From contig DATGID010000060.1 in NCBI GenBank assembly GCA_035307385.1, positions 38,172 to 102,171 of the forward strand: a stretch of DNA of 64,000 nucleotides. The letters are read 5' to 3'. Position numbers and translations under genes: made by a program. How positions within the stretch are numbered: position 1 is the first letter of the stretch; every line of letters begins with the position of its first letter. Of this stretch, positions 24,407 to 31,874 are shown piece by piece. This DNA comes from DATBHW01 sp035307385. GTDB lineage: Bacteria; Chloroflexota; Ktedonobacteria; Ktedonobacterales; DATBGS01. The notes below the pieces were generated by a model, which had not been told where the DNA came from, did not search any database, and saw nothing but the letters and a program-made list of their open reading frames with translations.

Positions 24407-25378
24407 ATGCCCAAAACAACCGACAAGCGCACCGCCGCACGGCGCGCGGCACGGGTGCAGCGCGCACATACAACCAAACAGGAGCGGACTGCCATTCGGC
24501 GTCGGCCTCCCAGCAGGCGTAGTGCGACACGCGAGAGTTCAAATATTTTCGCCAGGTTCCCAGCAGCTTTTATCATGCTCTTCTTAACGGCGGTTGCTGT
24601 CGTTGGCATCACGCTGTACGCTAACCATCTCTGGATTTTTACGCCCAAGCCACCGGCGGCCAAAGTCTACCCGGCGCTCCCCGCCTCAGCAGCGGCATCG
24701 CCCTGCCAGGGTGTCGCCCAATACGTTGATTCCACCACGCCTATTCCCGACAGCGCCAACATCAATCGGGTGTATAGCAAGGCGCCTCCTACGATTATTA
24801 ACAAGAACGACCTCTATTGCGTGGGTATCACCACCACCAAAGGCTTTATGCTCTTGGAATTGGACCCGCGGCTGGCGCCCAACACCGTCAATAACTTCGT
24901 CTATCTGGCCGATCACCATTATTATGACAACCTTACTTTCCATCGTGTGGAACGCAAAGGCCAGACCGACTCAAGCGGCAGCGTCTCAACCCTGGATTTG
25001 ATTCAAGGCGGTGACCCTACCGGCACCGGCAATGGCGGCCCTGGCTATCAATTCAACGACGAACTTAACCAGAAAGAGGGCTATGTGCTTGGCACAGTAG
25101 CGATGGCGAACTCAGGCGCCAATACCAATGGCAGCCAGTTCTTCATCGACACCGGCGACAATTCTTCGTCGCTTACCAAGCATTCCTACAGCCTTTTTGG
25201 GCATCTCGTCAAGGGGATTGATACTGCCGTCAACATCAACGTTGGGGACAAAATGATTCGTGTGCTGGTCATGGCGGTGCCCATCCCGCCAACACCGACG
25301 CCCACCCCAACACCAACGCCCACCAAGGCACCGACATCCACGCCAGCGTTGACCCCAACGCCGACACCAAAGCCATAA
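24407..25378 (+). CDS. Membrane-anchored or exported cyclophilin-type peptidyl-prolyl isomerase
   Basis: The protein has 323 residues. A very basic N-terminus (RTAARRAARVQRAHTTKQER) precedes one hydrophobic helix (AAFIMLFLTAVAVVGITLYA, about 51-71), so it is probably a type II membrane protein with the enzyme outside. The cyclophilin domain follows: NTVNNFVYLADHHYYDNLTF, then DLIQGGDPTGTGNGGPGY and the substrate-site region ANTNGSQFFID. The catalytic Arg of the family has its usual place in FHRV. The C-terminus is a run of Pro-Thr repeats (PTPTPTPT), typical of wall-spanning or glycosylated tails. It precedes a cytosolic paralogue by 65 bases. Confidence 0.9.
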   Translation: MPKTTDKRTAARRAARVQRAHTTKQERTAIRRRPPSRRSATRESSNIFARFPAAFIMLFLTAVAVVGITLYANHLWIFTPKPPAAKVYPALPASAAASPCQGVAQYVDSTTPIPDSANINRVYSKAPPTIINKNDLYCVGITTTKGFMLLELDPRLAPNTVNNFVYLADHHYYDNLTFHRVERKGQTDSSGSVSTLDLIQGGDPTGTGNGGPGYQFNDELNQKEGYVLGTVAMANSGANTNGSQFFIDTGDNSSSLTKHSYSLFGHLVKGIDTAVNINVGDKMIRVLVMAVPIPPTPTPTPTPTPTKAPTSTPALTPTPTPKP

Positions 25379-25443
25379 CAACAAGCCGATAGCATAACAG
25401 AAGAGAGCGAAGAGCATACTCCCAAAGCAGAAACGAGGTACGC

Positions 25444-25956
25444 ATGCCCAAGCAATATAACAGGCCACCAGAGATGCAAATCGACCCGACGAAACAGTAC
25501 CGGGCCATCATGCACACCGATAAAGGCGATATTCAGATCGAGTTGTTTGCAGCCCAGGCGCCCAAGACGGTCAATAACTTCGTCTTCCTGGCGCGCGAGG
25601 GCTTCTATAACGGGACAACCTTCCATCGCGTAATTGGCGGTTTTATGGCCCAGGGTGGCGACCCCACCGGCACCGGCACGGGCGGCCCTGGCTACAAGTT
25701 TGCTGACGAGCAAAGCGCCCTGGCCCTCAAGCACGAAGGCGAGGGCATCCTCTCCATGGCAAACGCCGGGCGCGATACCAATGGCTCGCAGTTTTTCATC
25801 ACCTACGGCCCAACACCTCATCTTAATGGCAAGCATGCTGTCTTTGGGCGCGTCGTGGGCGGCATGAATGTCGCCAAATCCATCCGCGAGCGCGACCCAC
25901 AGCGCGACCGCCAGCCTGGAGACCGACTAATCTCGGTAGATATTATCGAGAGCTAA
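25444..25956 (+). CDS. Cyclophilin-type peptidyl-prolyl cis-trans isomerase (cytoplasmic)
   Basis: The protein has 170 residues, a single cyclophilin domain without signal or membrane segment. AIMHTDKGDIQIELFAAQAP, FHRVIGGFMAQGGDPTGTG and GRDTNGSQFFITYGPTPHL are the active-site blocks, with catalytic Arg in FHRV. It accelerates proline isomerisation in folding proteins. It shares most active-site segments with the membrane-anchored gene just upstream, so a tandem duplication followed by relocation is likely. An ATG at 25444 follows the sequence GAGGTACGC. A 70-bp palindrome begins 23 bases past the stop. Confidence 0.94.
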   Translation: MPKQYNRPPEMQIDPTKQYRAIMHTDKGDIQIELFAAQAPKTVNNFVFLAREGFYNGTTFHRVIGGFMAQGGDPTGTGTGGPGYKFADEQSALALKHEGEGILSMANAGRDTNGSQFFITYGPTPHLNGKHAVFGRVVGGMNVAKSIRERDPQRDRQPGDRLISVDIIES

Positions 25957-25978
25957 CACGCCAGGCGCTGAATATATA

Positions 25979-26048
25979 GAAACACCTGGTAGAATATGGG
26001 ATGTGATCGTATCGATACGATCACATCCCATATTCTACCAGGTGTTTC
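25979..26048. repeat. 70-bp perfect palindrome without loop
   Basis: Both 35-base arms match exactly as reverse complements around a centre between 26013 and 26014 (core ATCGAT). Outer ends read GAAACACCTGG and CCAGGTGTTTC. It lies between the convergent ends of the cyclophilin and parB genes. It could act as a bidirectional terminator or as a protein-binding site; it does not match the usual parS consensus. Confidence 0.9.
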
Positions 26049-26100
26049 GGGTTTGTATTACCCTGCAACTGCTCGCCACAAGTGCGCTTGCGATTGTTCT

Positions 26101-27066
26101 TTAATGCACATCCTGGCGAGCCGCCACCAGCAACTCGAAGAGCGTATTTAATTCTTCCCCATTGTTGAAAAAAATCGTGAGCGACCCCTTATCCTGGGCG
26201 TTGCGCCTGAGCTGTACTTTGAGCGCCAACGCCTTGCGGAAATCATCCTCTAGCGCGCGAACGAGATTAAAGTCATCACTCCCTTGCTCTTGTGGCTGCG
26301 GTTCTGGTTGGTGCTGAACGGATACGTCGGCAAGTCGCCGCGCCAGGTCTTCAGCCTGGCGGACGGTCAATCCTTGCCCCACAATTTGCTGAATTGCGTG
26401 CCGTTGAGCATCCTCATTTTGAATGCGCAGCACCGCCCGCGCGTGGCCTGCCGTAAACTCCTGACTGCGTGTCGCCAGTTTCTCACGAGCAGCCACCGGT
26501 AACGCCAGCAGGCGAATCGTATTCGAGACCGCTTCGCGGCTCTTCCCTACTCGTTTCCCCACCTCTTCTTGCGTCAGGCCATACTCATTCACCAGCGTTT
26601 GATATGCTAATGCCTCTTCAATGGGATTCAAATCCGAACGCTGGATATTTTCGATCAGCGCCAACTCCAAGATTTGCTGGGGCGACGCTTCCCGAACAAT
26701 GACCGGCACTCTGGTCAGACCGGCCAGCTTGGACGCGCGCCAGCGCCGCTCGCCAGCAATCAACTGATAGCGAACGATCTCCTCACCCTCTTGCGCCAGA
26801 GCCTGATCTTCTTCTAGAAGCTCAGTTACCACCAGCGGTTGGATCACCCCATGCTCTTTGATGGAAGCCGCCAACTCCTGTAGAGCATCATCTTCCGAAA
26901 TCAGGCCGCGCGGCTGGCTTGGATTGGGCCGAATCGAATCAATTGGTGCCTCGAGCGGTGCCGCTTGCGGAATTGGCGTCGTCGGCGCTGACGCCTCTGG
27001 GTCAGCGCTCGCCCCAGGAATCAGCGCATCGAGGCCACGTCCCAATCCAAAGCGAGGCTTAGCCAC
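26101..27066 (-). CDS. parB: Chromosome-partitioning protein ParB
   Basis: The protein has 321 residues. FGLGRGLDALIPG at the N-terminus is the typical ParB/Spo0J opening that meets ParA. The CTPase/ParB nuclease-like domain follows (IRPNPSQPRGLISEDDALQE, then LIAGERRWRASKLAGL). The helix-turn-helix region is EEALAYQTLVNEYGLTQEEV with GKSREAVSNTIRLL. The C-terminal dimerisation region closes the protein. It binds parS near the origin and loads condensin. Its start overlaps parA by eight bases. scpA, a condensin subunit gene, lies 14 kb away. Confidence 0.97.
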   Translation of the reverse strand: MAKPRFGLGRGLDALIPGASADPEASAPTTPIPQAAPLEAPIDSIRPNPSQPRGLISEDDALQELAASIKEHGVIQPLVVTELLEEDQALAQEGEEIVRYQLIAGERRWRASKLAGLTRVPVIVREASPQQILELALIENIQRSDLNPIEEALAYQTLVNEYGLTQEEVGKRVGKSREAVSNTIRLLALPVAAREKLATRSQEFTAGHARAVLRIQNEDAQRHAIQQIVGQGLTVRQAEDLARRLADVSVQHQPEPQPQEQGSDDFNLVRALEDDFRKALALKVQLRRNAQDKGSLTIFFNNGEELNTLFELLVAARQDVH

Positions 27067-27823
27067 GACTCATCACCTCCTCCGCCAGAGCACGATAGGC
27101 CAGCGCTCCTGGCGAGGTTGGATCATAATCCAGAATAGACTGACCATAGCTGGGCGCTTCACTCAGCCGGACATTACGGGTAATAATCGTCTGGAAGACC
27201 TCTTTGGGGAAATGCGAACGAACTTCCCGCACCACTTCTCCAGCCAATTTGGTGCGCGCATCATACATGGTGAGGACCACCCCGGCAATATACAAGTTGG
27301 TATTCAGCTTGCCGCGCACCCGCTTGACAGTATTCAACAACTGGCTCAATCCTTCCAGCGCCAGGTATTCACATTGCAGCGGAATCAGCACGCCATCGGC
27401 AGCAACCAGCGCGTTGAGAGTTAGCAGTCCAAGCGAAGGAGGGCAATCGATCAAAATATAATCATGATGCTGGCGGGCGCTCGCCAGTGCGGTACGCAGA
27501 CGATATTCACGCTCAGGCAGATCAACCAGTTCGATCTCAGCCGCCGCCAGGTCTTGTGTGCTGGGCACCAGGCGCAGCGTGGGCCGCGCAGTATTGACAA
27601 CCACATCATTGAGCGAGACATCCTGCTTCACCAGCACCTCGTAGATCGTCGCCGTCTCGCGGTTCTTGCCCGCGCCAATGCCGCTGGTCGTGCTGGATTG
27701 AGGGTCAATATCCACCAGCAAAACACGGCGACCAGCCTCAGCCAGATACGTCGCCAGATTAATGGCAGTCGTCGTTTTGCCGACCCCGCCTTTTTGGTTC
27801 ACAATCGCGTACACTCGTGACAT
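27059..27823 (-). CDS. parA: Chromosome-partitioning ATPase ParA/Soj
   Basis: The protein has 254 residues. The deviant Walker A motif KGGVGKTTTAINLA is near residue 10, with DIDPQSSTTSG as the second motif and DYILIDCPPSLG as Walker B. It drives segregation of ParB-parS complexes. I chose ATG 27823, in front of the conserved SRVYAIVNQKGG; the frame continues to a GTG at 27862 that would add a non-conserved stretch. A promoter lies at 27899-27927. parAB form an operon with an eight-base overlap. No parS motif was seen in the flanks. Confidence 0.97.
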   Translation of the reverse strand: MSRVYAIVNQKGGVGKTTTAINLATYLAEAGRRVLLVDIDPQSSTTSGIGAGKNRETATIYEVLVKQDVSLNDVVVNTARPTLRLVPSTQDLAAAEIELVDLPEREYRLRTALASARQHHDYILIDCPPSLGLLTLNALVAADGVLIPLQCEYLALEGLSQLLNTVKRVRGKLNTNLYIAGVVLTMYDARTKLAGEVVREVRSHFPKEVFQTIITRNVRLSEAPSYGQSILDYDPTSPGALAYRALAEEVMSRG

Positions 27824-27898
27824 GGCAAATCCCGTCCCCTTCGCAGAGCAGTCGTGCCTCACCTGATGACCTCTTGCTGCCCGTTTCTCCTTGTTTCA

Positions 27899-27927
27899 AT
27901 CATACGGGAGAACAGCAGAGATGGCAA
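27899..27927 (-). promoter_or_regulatory. Sigma-70 promoter of parAB
   Basis: TTGCCA (27927-27922), 17 bases, TATGAT (27904-27899). A further hairpin with arms GCTTCAGT/ACTGAAGC lies upstream at 27936-27958. Confidence 0.6.
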
Positions 27928-28050
27928 GCCGCTTTGCTTCAGTGGCGCCGACTGAAGCATATCCTTGCCCCATTGTAACAAATGCGAAAGGAAGAGGCAA
28001 TGGCTTTACTGGTCGTCAACCGCGACACATCAGATGATCGGAGACCTACG

Positions 28051-28059
28051 TGCTATAAT
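28051..28059 (+). promoter_or_regulatory. Extended -10 promoter of the HerA gene pair
   Basis: TGCTATAAT is a perfect extended -10 with no good -35. It lies 54 bases before the GTG start at 28113. Confidence 0.5.
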
Positions 28060-28112
28060 AGCAGACAAAGGGTTTCCACCTGGCAAACTGATCCAGAGTG
28101 AGGAGGCGGGCC

Positions 28113-28817
28113 GTGATTATCGGCAAAGTCGTCAAGTCGGATTCACATATTGCGTATGCCTGCCAGGTCTACAGCGCGGGAGAAGTCGAGGTCCAGCCTG
28201 GTCCCAACGACTGCGCCTTTGGACAATTTGTCCGCGCAGCCGTGCGCACTGGCGGAACCGCTCCCCACGCGGCAGGCACAGATGGGCATGTGACGGGCGG
28301 GCAGCGCTCTGCACATCAGACTGGCGAAATATGGGCCATAGGCATTATTTACGATACGATTTTGCTCAACCCAGCCTTTGGCACCCTGGGTCCGCGCCTT
28401 TCCAACGCTGAGCAGATGGAAATCTTCTCGCCCGATTATTTGTCTGAGCGCGCTATGCTCGTCTATTTCAGCGTTTTGGGGCTGATGGAGCGCGCGACCC
28501 CCACTTCCGCACACTGGCGCGTCACCCATGGCGTGCCACCCGTCGCGTTGGAACTGGGCTGCGAAGTGGAAACCATCGATGCTGGGCAGATTCGCGCCTT
28601 CCATCTCTTCGCAGACGATGGCGAACCAGGCGGCGCAGAACCGTATCTGCACATGGGCTATCTGCCCCATCTGATCGCCCAACGCAACAGCCTGCTGCCC
28701 CAGGTCGCGCTGCGCATTGTCGAACAGCTTGAGCAGCTTTTTCCGCAAAACCGCGCCTTGCTGAATATTGTCAAAAGCAACTTTGCCTGGAAACTCAAAG
28801 TGGAGACGACCGGGTAA
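28113..28817 (+). CDS. HAS-barrel-like protein paired with HerA ATPase (unknown function)
   Basis: The protein has 234 residues and no membrane segment. The N-terminus IGKVVKSDSHIAYACQVYSA, then EVEVQPGPND, resembles a HAS-barrel, the small beta domain that is usually fused to HerA-type helicases. The rest (SPDYLSERAMLVYFSVLGLM and the C-terminal helix NRALLNIVKSNFAWKLKVE) is not recognised. GTG 28113 has GAGGAGG 5 bases upstream. The HerA-like gene begins 46 bases after its stop. The pairing suggests a partner or adaptor of the ATPase, by analogy with HerA-NurA, but no nuclease motif is seen. Confidence 0.6.
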   Translation: MIIGKVVKSDSHIAYACQVYSAGEVEVQPGPNDCAFGQFVRAAVRTGGTAPHAAGTDGHVTGGQRSAHQTGEIWAIGIIYDTILLNPAFGTLGPRLSNAEQMEIFSPDYLSERAMLVYFSVLGLMERATPTSAHWRVTHGVPPVALELGCEVETIDAGQIRAFHLFADDGEPGGAEPYLHMGYLPHLIAQRNSLLPQVALRIVEQLEQLFPQNRALLNIVKSNFAWKLKVETTG

Positions 28818-28863
28818 CTCCTCATACCGTATGTGGTTCATCCATTCAGGAAGGCAAAAGATT

Positions 28864-30621
28864 ATGCCCGAACGCCCAGAAGGCTCCCGGTCCACATCCG
28901 CACAGCCGCTTGCAGCGGGCCGCCCTGCCCAGGAAAGACCCAGGCCCGTCGGCATCACCAAAGGCCCCGGCGAGCAGATTCACCAATACACCTTCATCTC
29001 GCGTGACCGAGAGCAGGCGTTAAAAAACGGCGAGTATGTCTATTATGAACTCGCCCTGGGCAGTGCTGAACCAGGCGGCAGCAATCCCACGCGCCAGATA
29101 TTGGGGCGCATCCTGAAACGAGTGCCGGTGCAACTCTATCCCGATACCTTTCTGGCCGAGCCGGAAATTCCCCCCAGCCAGGTCGCCGCGATGGTCGGCT
29201 ATGATGACGCCGCCAACGAGCTTTTTGAACTGCACGTTGCCATCATGGGCTATTACGATGAAGCGCTGGGCAGTTTCGTCAACCCCTGGATTCCTCCACC
29301 ATCGGGCCGCCCGATCTATCTGGCAGATAACGCGCTGCTCGCGCGTGTCCTGAGCAAACGCCAGGGCGGCGCTGTCGGCGCGGCACAGATCGGGTCGCTG
29401 CTCACCCGCCAGGACGGCGCGGTGCCTATCGTCCTTGATGTCAAAGAACTGGTCAGCACGCACCTGGCAATTATCGCCAGCACCGGCTCGGGCAAAAGCT
29501 ATCTTGCCAGCGTCATCATCGAAGAATTGATGCGCCCCTATAACAAAGCCTGCGTGTTGATTGTCGACCCGCATGGCGAATACAGCACCCTCGACCAGAT
29601 AGCCAATCTACCAGAGTTTCATACAGGCAACGGACGCAACGCTTATCAGGCCAGGGTCCAGGTCTACCGACACGATCAAGTGAAGGTGCGTATCTCCTCG
29701 CTGACGCTAGGTGATCTGCGCTACCTGCTGCCAGACCTCAGCGAGAAGCAGCATTATTTGCTGGGCAGAGCCTACTCCCGCCTGATGCGCAGCAGCAAAG
29801 GGCAGCCCTGGAAAATCCAGGAGCTAGCCGATGCTGTGGTTGAAGTGGGCAAAGAGGATACCGAGGACGAGCAAGACAACTCCAGCACCGTGGGCGCGCT
29901 GCGCTGGCGCATCAACAGCCGCTTCAAAGAAAATAACTTCGTCTTCGATGATTTCCAGCACCTCGACCTGCGCGAAATCTTCAGACCGGGGCAGTGCACC
30001 GTGCTGCAACTGAACGAGATCGATGACCGCGACCAGCAGGTCATCGTCGCCACACTCCTGCGCCGCCTCAACAAAGCCCGCATGGATACCGAGCGCGGCA
30101 AAGTGCACGCGGGAGACGAATCGCACCTTCCCTATCCAGCCTTTTTGCTGCTGGAGGAGGCGCACCACTTTGCCCCAGCAGGCGGCGACGTTATCACCAC
30201 CGGCATTCTGAAGCAAATTCTGGCGGAAGGGCGCAAGTTCGGCATTGGTGTGGGTCTCATCAGCCAGCGCCCTGGCAAACTGGATGCTGATGTGCTCAGC
30301 CAATGCCTAACCCAGTGCATCATGCGCATCGTCAACGAGGTCGATCAGCACAGCGTGGCAACCGCCATCGAGGGCGTCGGGCGTGATCTGCTGGGCAATC
30401 TTCCCGCGCTTTCCAAAGGACAGGTCATCGTCGCGGGCGGCGCGGTCAACACGCCGGTGCTGTGTCGAGTGCGTTCGCGGCTGACGCCACACGGTGGTGA
30501 AAGCAAAGACGCCCCCGAACTGTGGCAACAGCATTTTTCTGATAGTTCTCAGGAGGCACGACGCCGCGATGCCGCTATTCTCTACACAGACGATAAACCA
30601 TTCTCCATCTACAAGAGTTAA
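28864..30621 (+). CDS. HerA-type DNA translocase/ATPase (DUF87)
   Basis: The protein has 585 residues. A HAS-barrel-like region (IHQYTFISRDREQALKNGEY through ILGRILKRVPVQLYPDTFLA) precedes the RecA-like ATPase core. Walker A is ASTGSGKSY (near residue 205), LIVDPHGEY follows, and Walker B is FLLLEEAHHF (near 425). The arginine-finger region is GLISQRPGKLDADVLSQC. HerA proteins are hexameric DNA pumps that work with nucleases in end resection or in defence systems. ATG 28864 is preceded by GGAAGG; the longer frame from 28768 overlaps the upstream gene. It is followed 15 bases later by a membrane protein gene. Confidence 0.88.
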   Translation: MPERPEGSRSTSAQPLAAGRPAQERPRPVGITKGPGEQIHQYTFISRDREQALKNGEYVYYELALGSAEPGGSNPTRQILGRILKRVPVQLYPDTFLAEPEIPPSQVAAMVGYDDAANELFELHVAIMGYYDEALGSFVNPWIPPPSGRPIYLADNALLARVLSKRQGGAVGAAQIGSLLTRQDGAVPIVLDVKELVSTHLAIIASTGSGKSYLASVIIEELMRPYNKACVLIVDPHGEYSTLDQIANLPEFHTGNGRNAYQARVQVYRHDQVKVRISSLTLGDLRYLLPDLSEKQHYLLGRAYSRLMRSSKGQPWKIQELADAVVEVGKEDTEDEQDNSSTVGALRWRINSRFKENNFVFDDFQHLDLREIFRPGQCTVLQLNEIDDRDQQVIVATLLRRLNKARMDTERGKVHAGDESHLPYPAFLLLEEAHHFAPAGGDVITTGILKQILAEGRKFGIGVGLISQRPGKLDADVLSQCLTQCIMRIVNEVDQHSVATAIEGVGRDLLGNLPALSKGQVIVAGGAVNTPVLCRVRSRLTPHGGESKDAPELWQQHFSDSSQEARRRDAAILYTDDKPFSIYKS

Positions 30622-30636
30622 GCAGGAGGGCAGCGG

Positions 30637-31005
30637 ATGCTCATGCGCCACCCAATAGTCACTATGGCAGTGGTGGCGCTGTTCGCCTGGCTCGTCCTGG
30701 GCCTCTTCGGGAAGTTGGTCGCTCCTCAAGGCACTCTTTCGCGGGCGCTGTTCTTGTTGCTCCTCTTATTTGCTTTGATCGCCACATGCACCCCTGTAGC
30801 CCAGCTTGTAGGCAGCCGCTTAGTTCACTCGAAATGGTACGCGCAGCACAGCTTTCGGCACGCGCTCCGCCAGGGCACTCTGGTTGCACTCGCCATTGTC
30901 GCCAATCTGGCATTGAGAGCACTGGACGCCTGGTTCTGGGCCGATATTCTGCTCATTGTGGTGGCCGTCGTTCTGGTAGAAATCATTGCCATCGCCAGAA
31001 AATGA
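30637..31005 (+). CDS. Small integral membrane protein, unknown function
   Basis: The protein has 122 residues with about four hydrophobic stretches: IVTMAVVALFAWLVLGLFG, ALFLLLLLFALIATCTPVAQ, LVALAIVANLALRALDAWF and ILLIVVAVVLVEIIAIA. A short basic loop (SRLVHSKWYAQHSFRHALRQ) lies between the second and third. ATG 30637 has a strong AGGAGG 7 bases upstream. It follows the HerA-type gene by 15 bases and is probably in the same transcript. I do not recognise a family. Confidence 0.75.
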   Translation: MLMRHPIVTMAVVALFAWLVLGLFGKLVAPQGTLSRALFLLLLLFALIATCTPVAQLVGSRLVHSKWYAQHSFRHALRQGTLVALAIVANLALRALDAWFWADILLIVVAVVLVEIIAIARK

Positions 31006-31021
31006 AGCTGGCTTCTGACGC

Positions 31022-31050
31022 TTGATTAGGACCGGAACAAAGACTATAAT
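31022..31050 (+). promoter_or_regulatory. Sigma-70 promoter of the putative toxin-antitoxin unit
   Basis: TTGATT, 17 bases, a perfect TATAAT. The leader to ATG 31179 is about 120 bases and contains a GACAC/GTGTC inverted repeat near 31121-31137. Confidence 0.75.
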
Positions 31051-31178
31051 TGGGCCATAGAGGAAACGTTAATCCAGCAGAGCAGGTGGGCTAAAAGCAT
31101 TTTCAGATGAAAGCGCGCTGACACAGGGTCAGTGTCCAATGAAAAGCTTCTCACGCCCCATGCAAAGGAGAAGAAATC

Positions 31179-31382
31179 ATGACCGCTTATATTCAATCTG
31201 ATCGCCGGAGCCTTTTGCTGGAGCGCCGCAAGCTCTATGAAGCCGAAGTCGCCGAAGCGCTGCTCAATGAAGACGCTGAGGAACGCGAAGAGCGCTTGAG
31301 CCTGGTGCGCAACTGCCAACCGATGCTGGGTGACGTCCTCAGGACGACAGTCGTCTATGATCCTGAACAATACAAAGGGTAG
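31179..31382 (+). CDS. Small acidic helical protein, possible antitoxin
   Basis: The protein has 67 residues. It has a charged helix (LLLERRKLYEAEVAEALLNE, then DAEEREERLSLVRN) and a short C-terminal tail (MLGDVLRTTVVYDPEQYKG). AAAGGAG lies 8 bases before ATG. It sits 14 bases upstream of a MazF-like gene, the position and size of an antitoxin. It has no recognisable AbrB, ribbon-helix-helix or Phd DNA-binding fold, so if it is an antitoxin it is of an unfamiliar kind. Alternatively it is an unrelated small protein. Confidence 0.65.
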   Translation: MTAYIQSDRRSLLLERRKLYEAEVAEALLNEDAEEREERLSLVRNCQPMLGDVLRTTVVYDPEQYKG

Positions 31383-31396
31383 GCAAAAGCTCGTCA

Positions 31397-31834
31397 ATGC
31401 CACATCCGCTTCTGGCCCACGACGGACTCACCTTTCACAATCCGGTTGAGTTCGGCGGATTATATTGGGTTAATTTTACCTATCCACCGCTCCCGCCTGG
31501 CGTAGAGGAGCGGCGGATTCTTGATTGGCACCCGTCGCTGGTCATTTCCAGCCCACCATTTTGCCGCCATTCTGGCGCGGTCAACGTGCTGGCAGTGACC
31601 AGCTATCGCGGCAAGCTGCGCCCTTATCACTATCTGCTGCACAAAAGCGATTATCCCCAGCTCGATACTGATAGCCTGGTCAAAACCGAACTGGCCTATC
31701 CGGTCTTGCGCGCGGCCTTGCCAGATCAGCATTTTATCTGCAAGTTAAATGACGATGACCTGCAAGAGGTCTTGCACAAAGTGGCCGATGTGTTGGGCAT
31801 CACTATCTTTCATGACATCAATGTTTCCTTATGA
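31397..31834 (+). CDS. MazF/PemK-like protein (possible endoribonuclease toxin)
   Basis: The protein has 145 residues. The order of elements matches the MazF/PemK barrel: GLYWVNFTYPPLP near residue 21, HPSLVISSPPF (equivalent of the RPxLVLS strand), NVLAVTSYRGK (equivalent of the PITS strand), a central segment with DSLVKTELAYPVLRAALPDQ, and C-terminal LQEVLHKVADVLGI. The family cuts mRNA. The catalytic Arg and Thr cannot be assigned with certainty. A 67-residue gene lies just upstream. The gene ends 40 bases before selA, which probably has its own control. Confidence 0.6.
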   Translation: MPHPLLAHDGLTFHNPVEFGGLYWVNFTYPPLPPGVEERRILDWHPSLVISSPPFCRHSGAVNVLAVTSYRGKLRPYHYLLHKSDYPQLDTDSLVKTELAYPVLRAALPDQHFICKLNDDDLQEVLHKVADVLGITIFHDINVSL

Positions 31835-31874
31835 ATAAGGTTCTTTGTTCGCCAGCATACAAGGTTTTTTCAGC

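Noticed and set aside
25979..26048. The palindrome near parB as a parS site.
   Set aside because: parS is a 16-bp motif near TGTTTCACGTGAAACA; the palindrome does not contain it. ParB binding is left as an open test.
26284..27820. Long plus-strand open frames opposite parAB.
   Set aside because: They mirror the coding frames of parAB and have no start signals.
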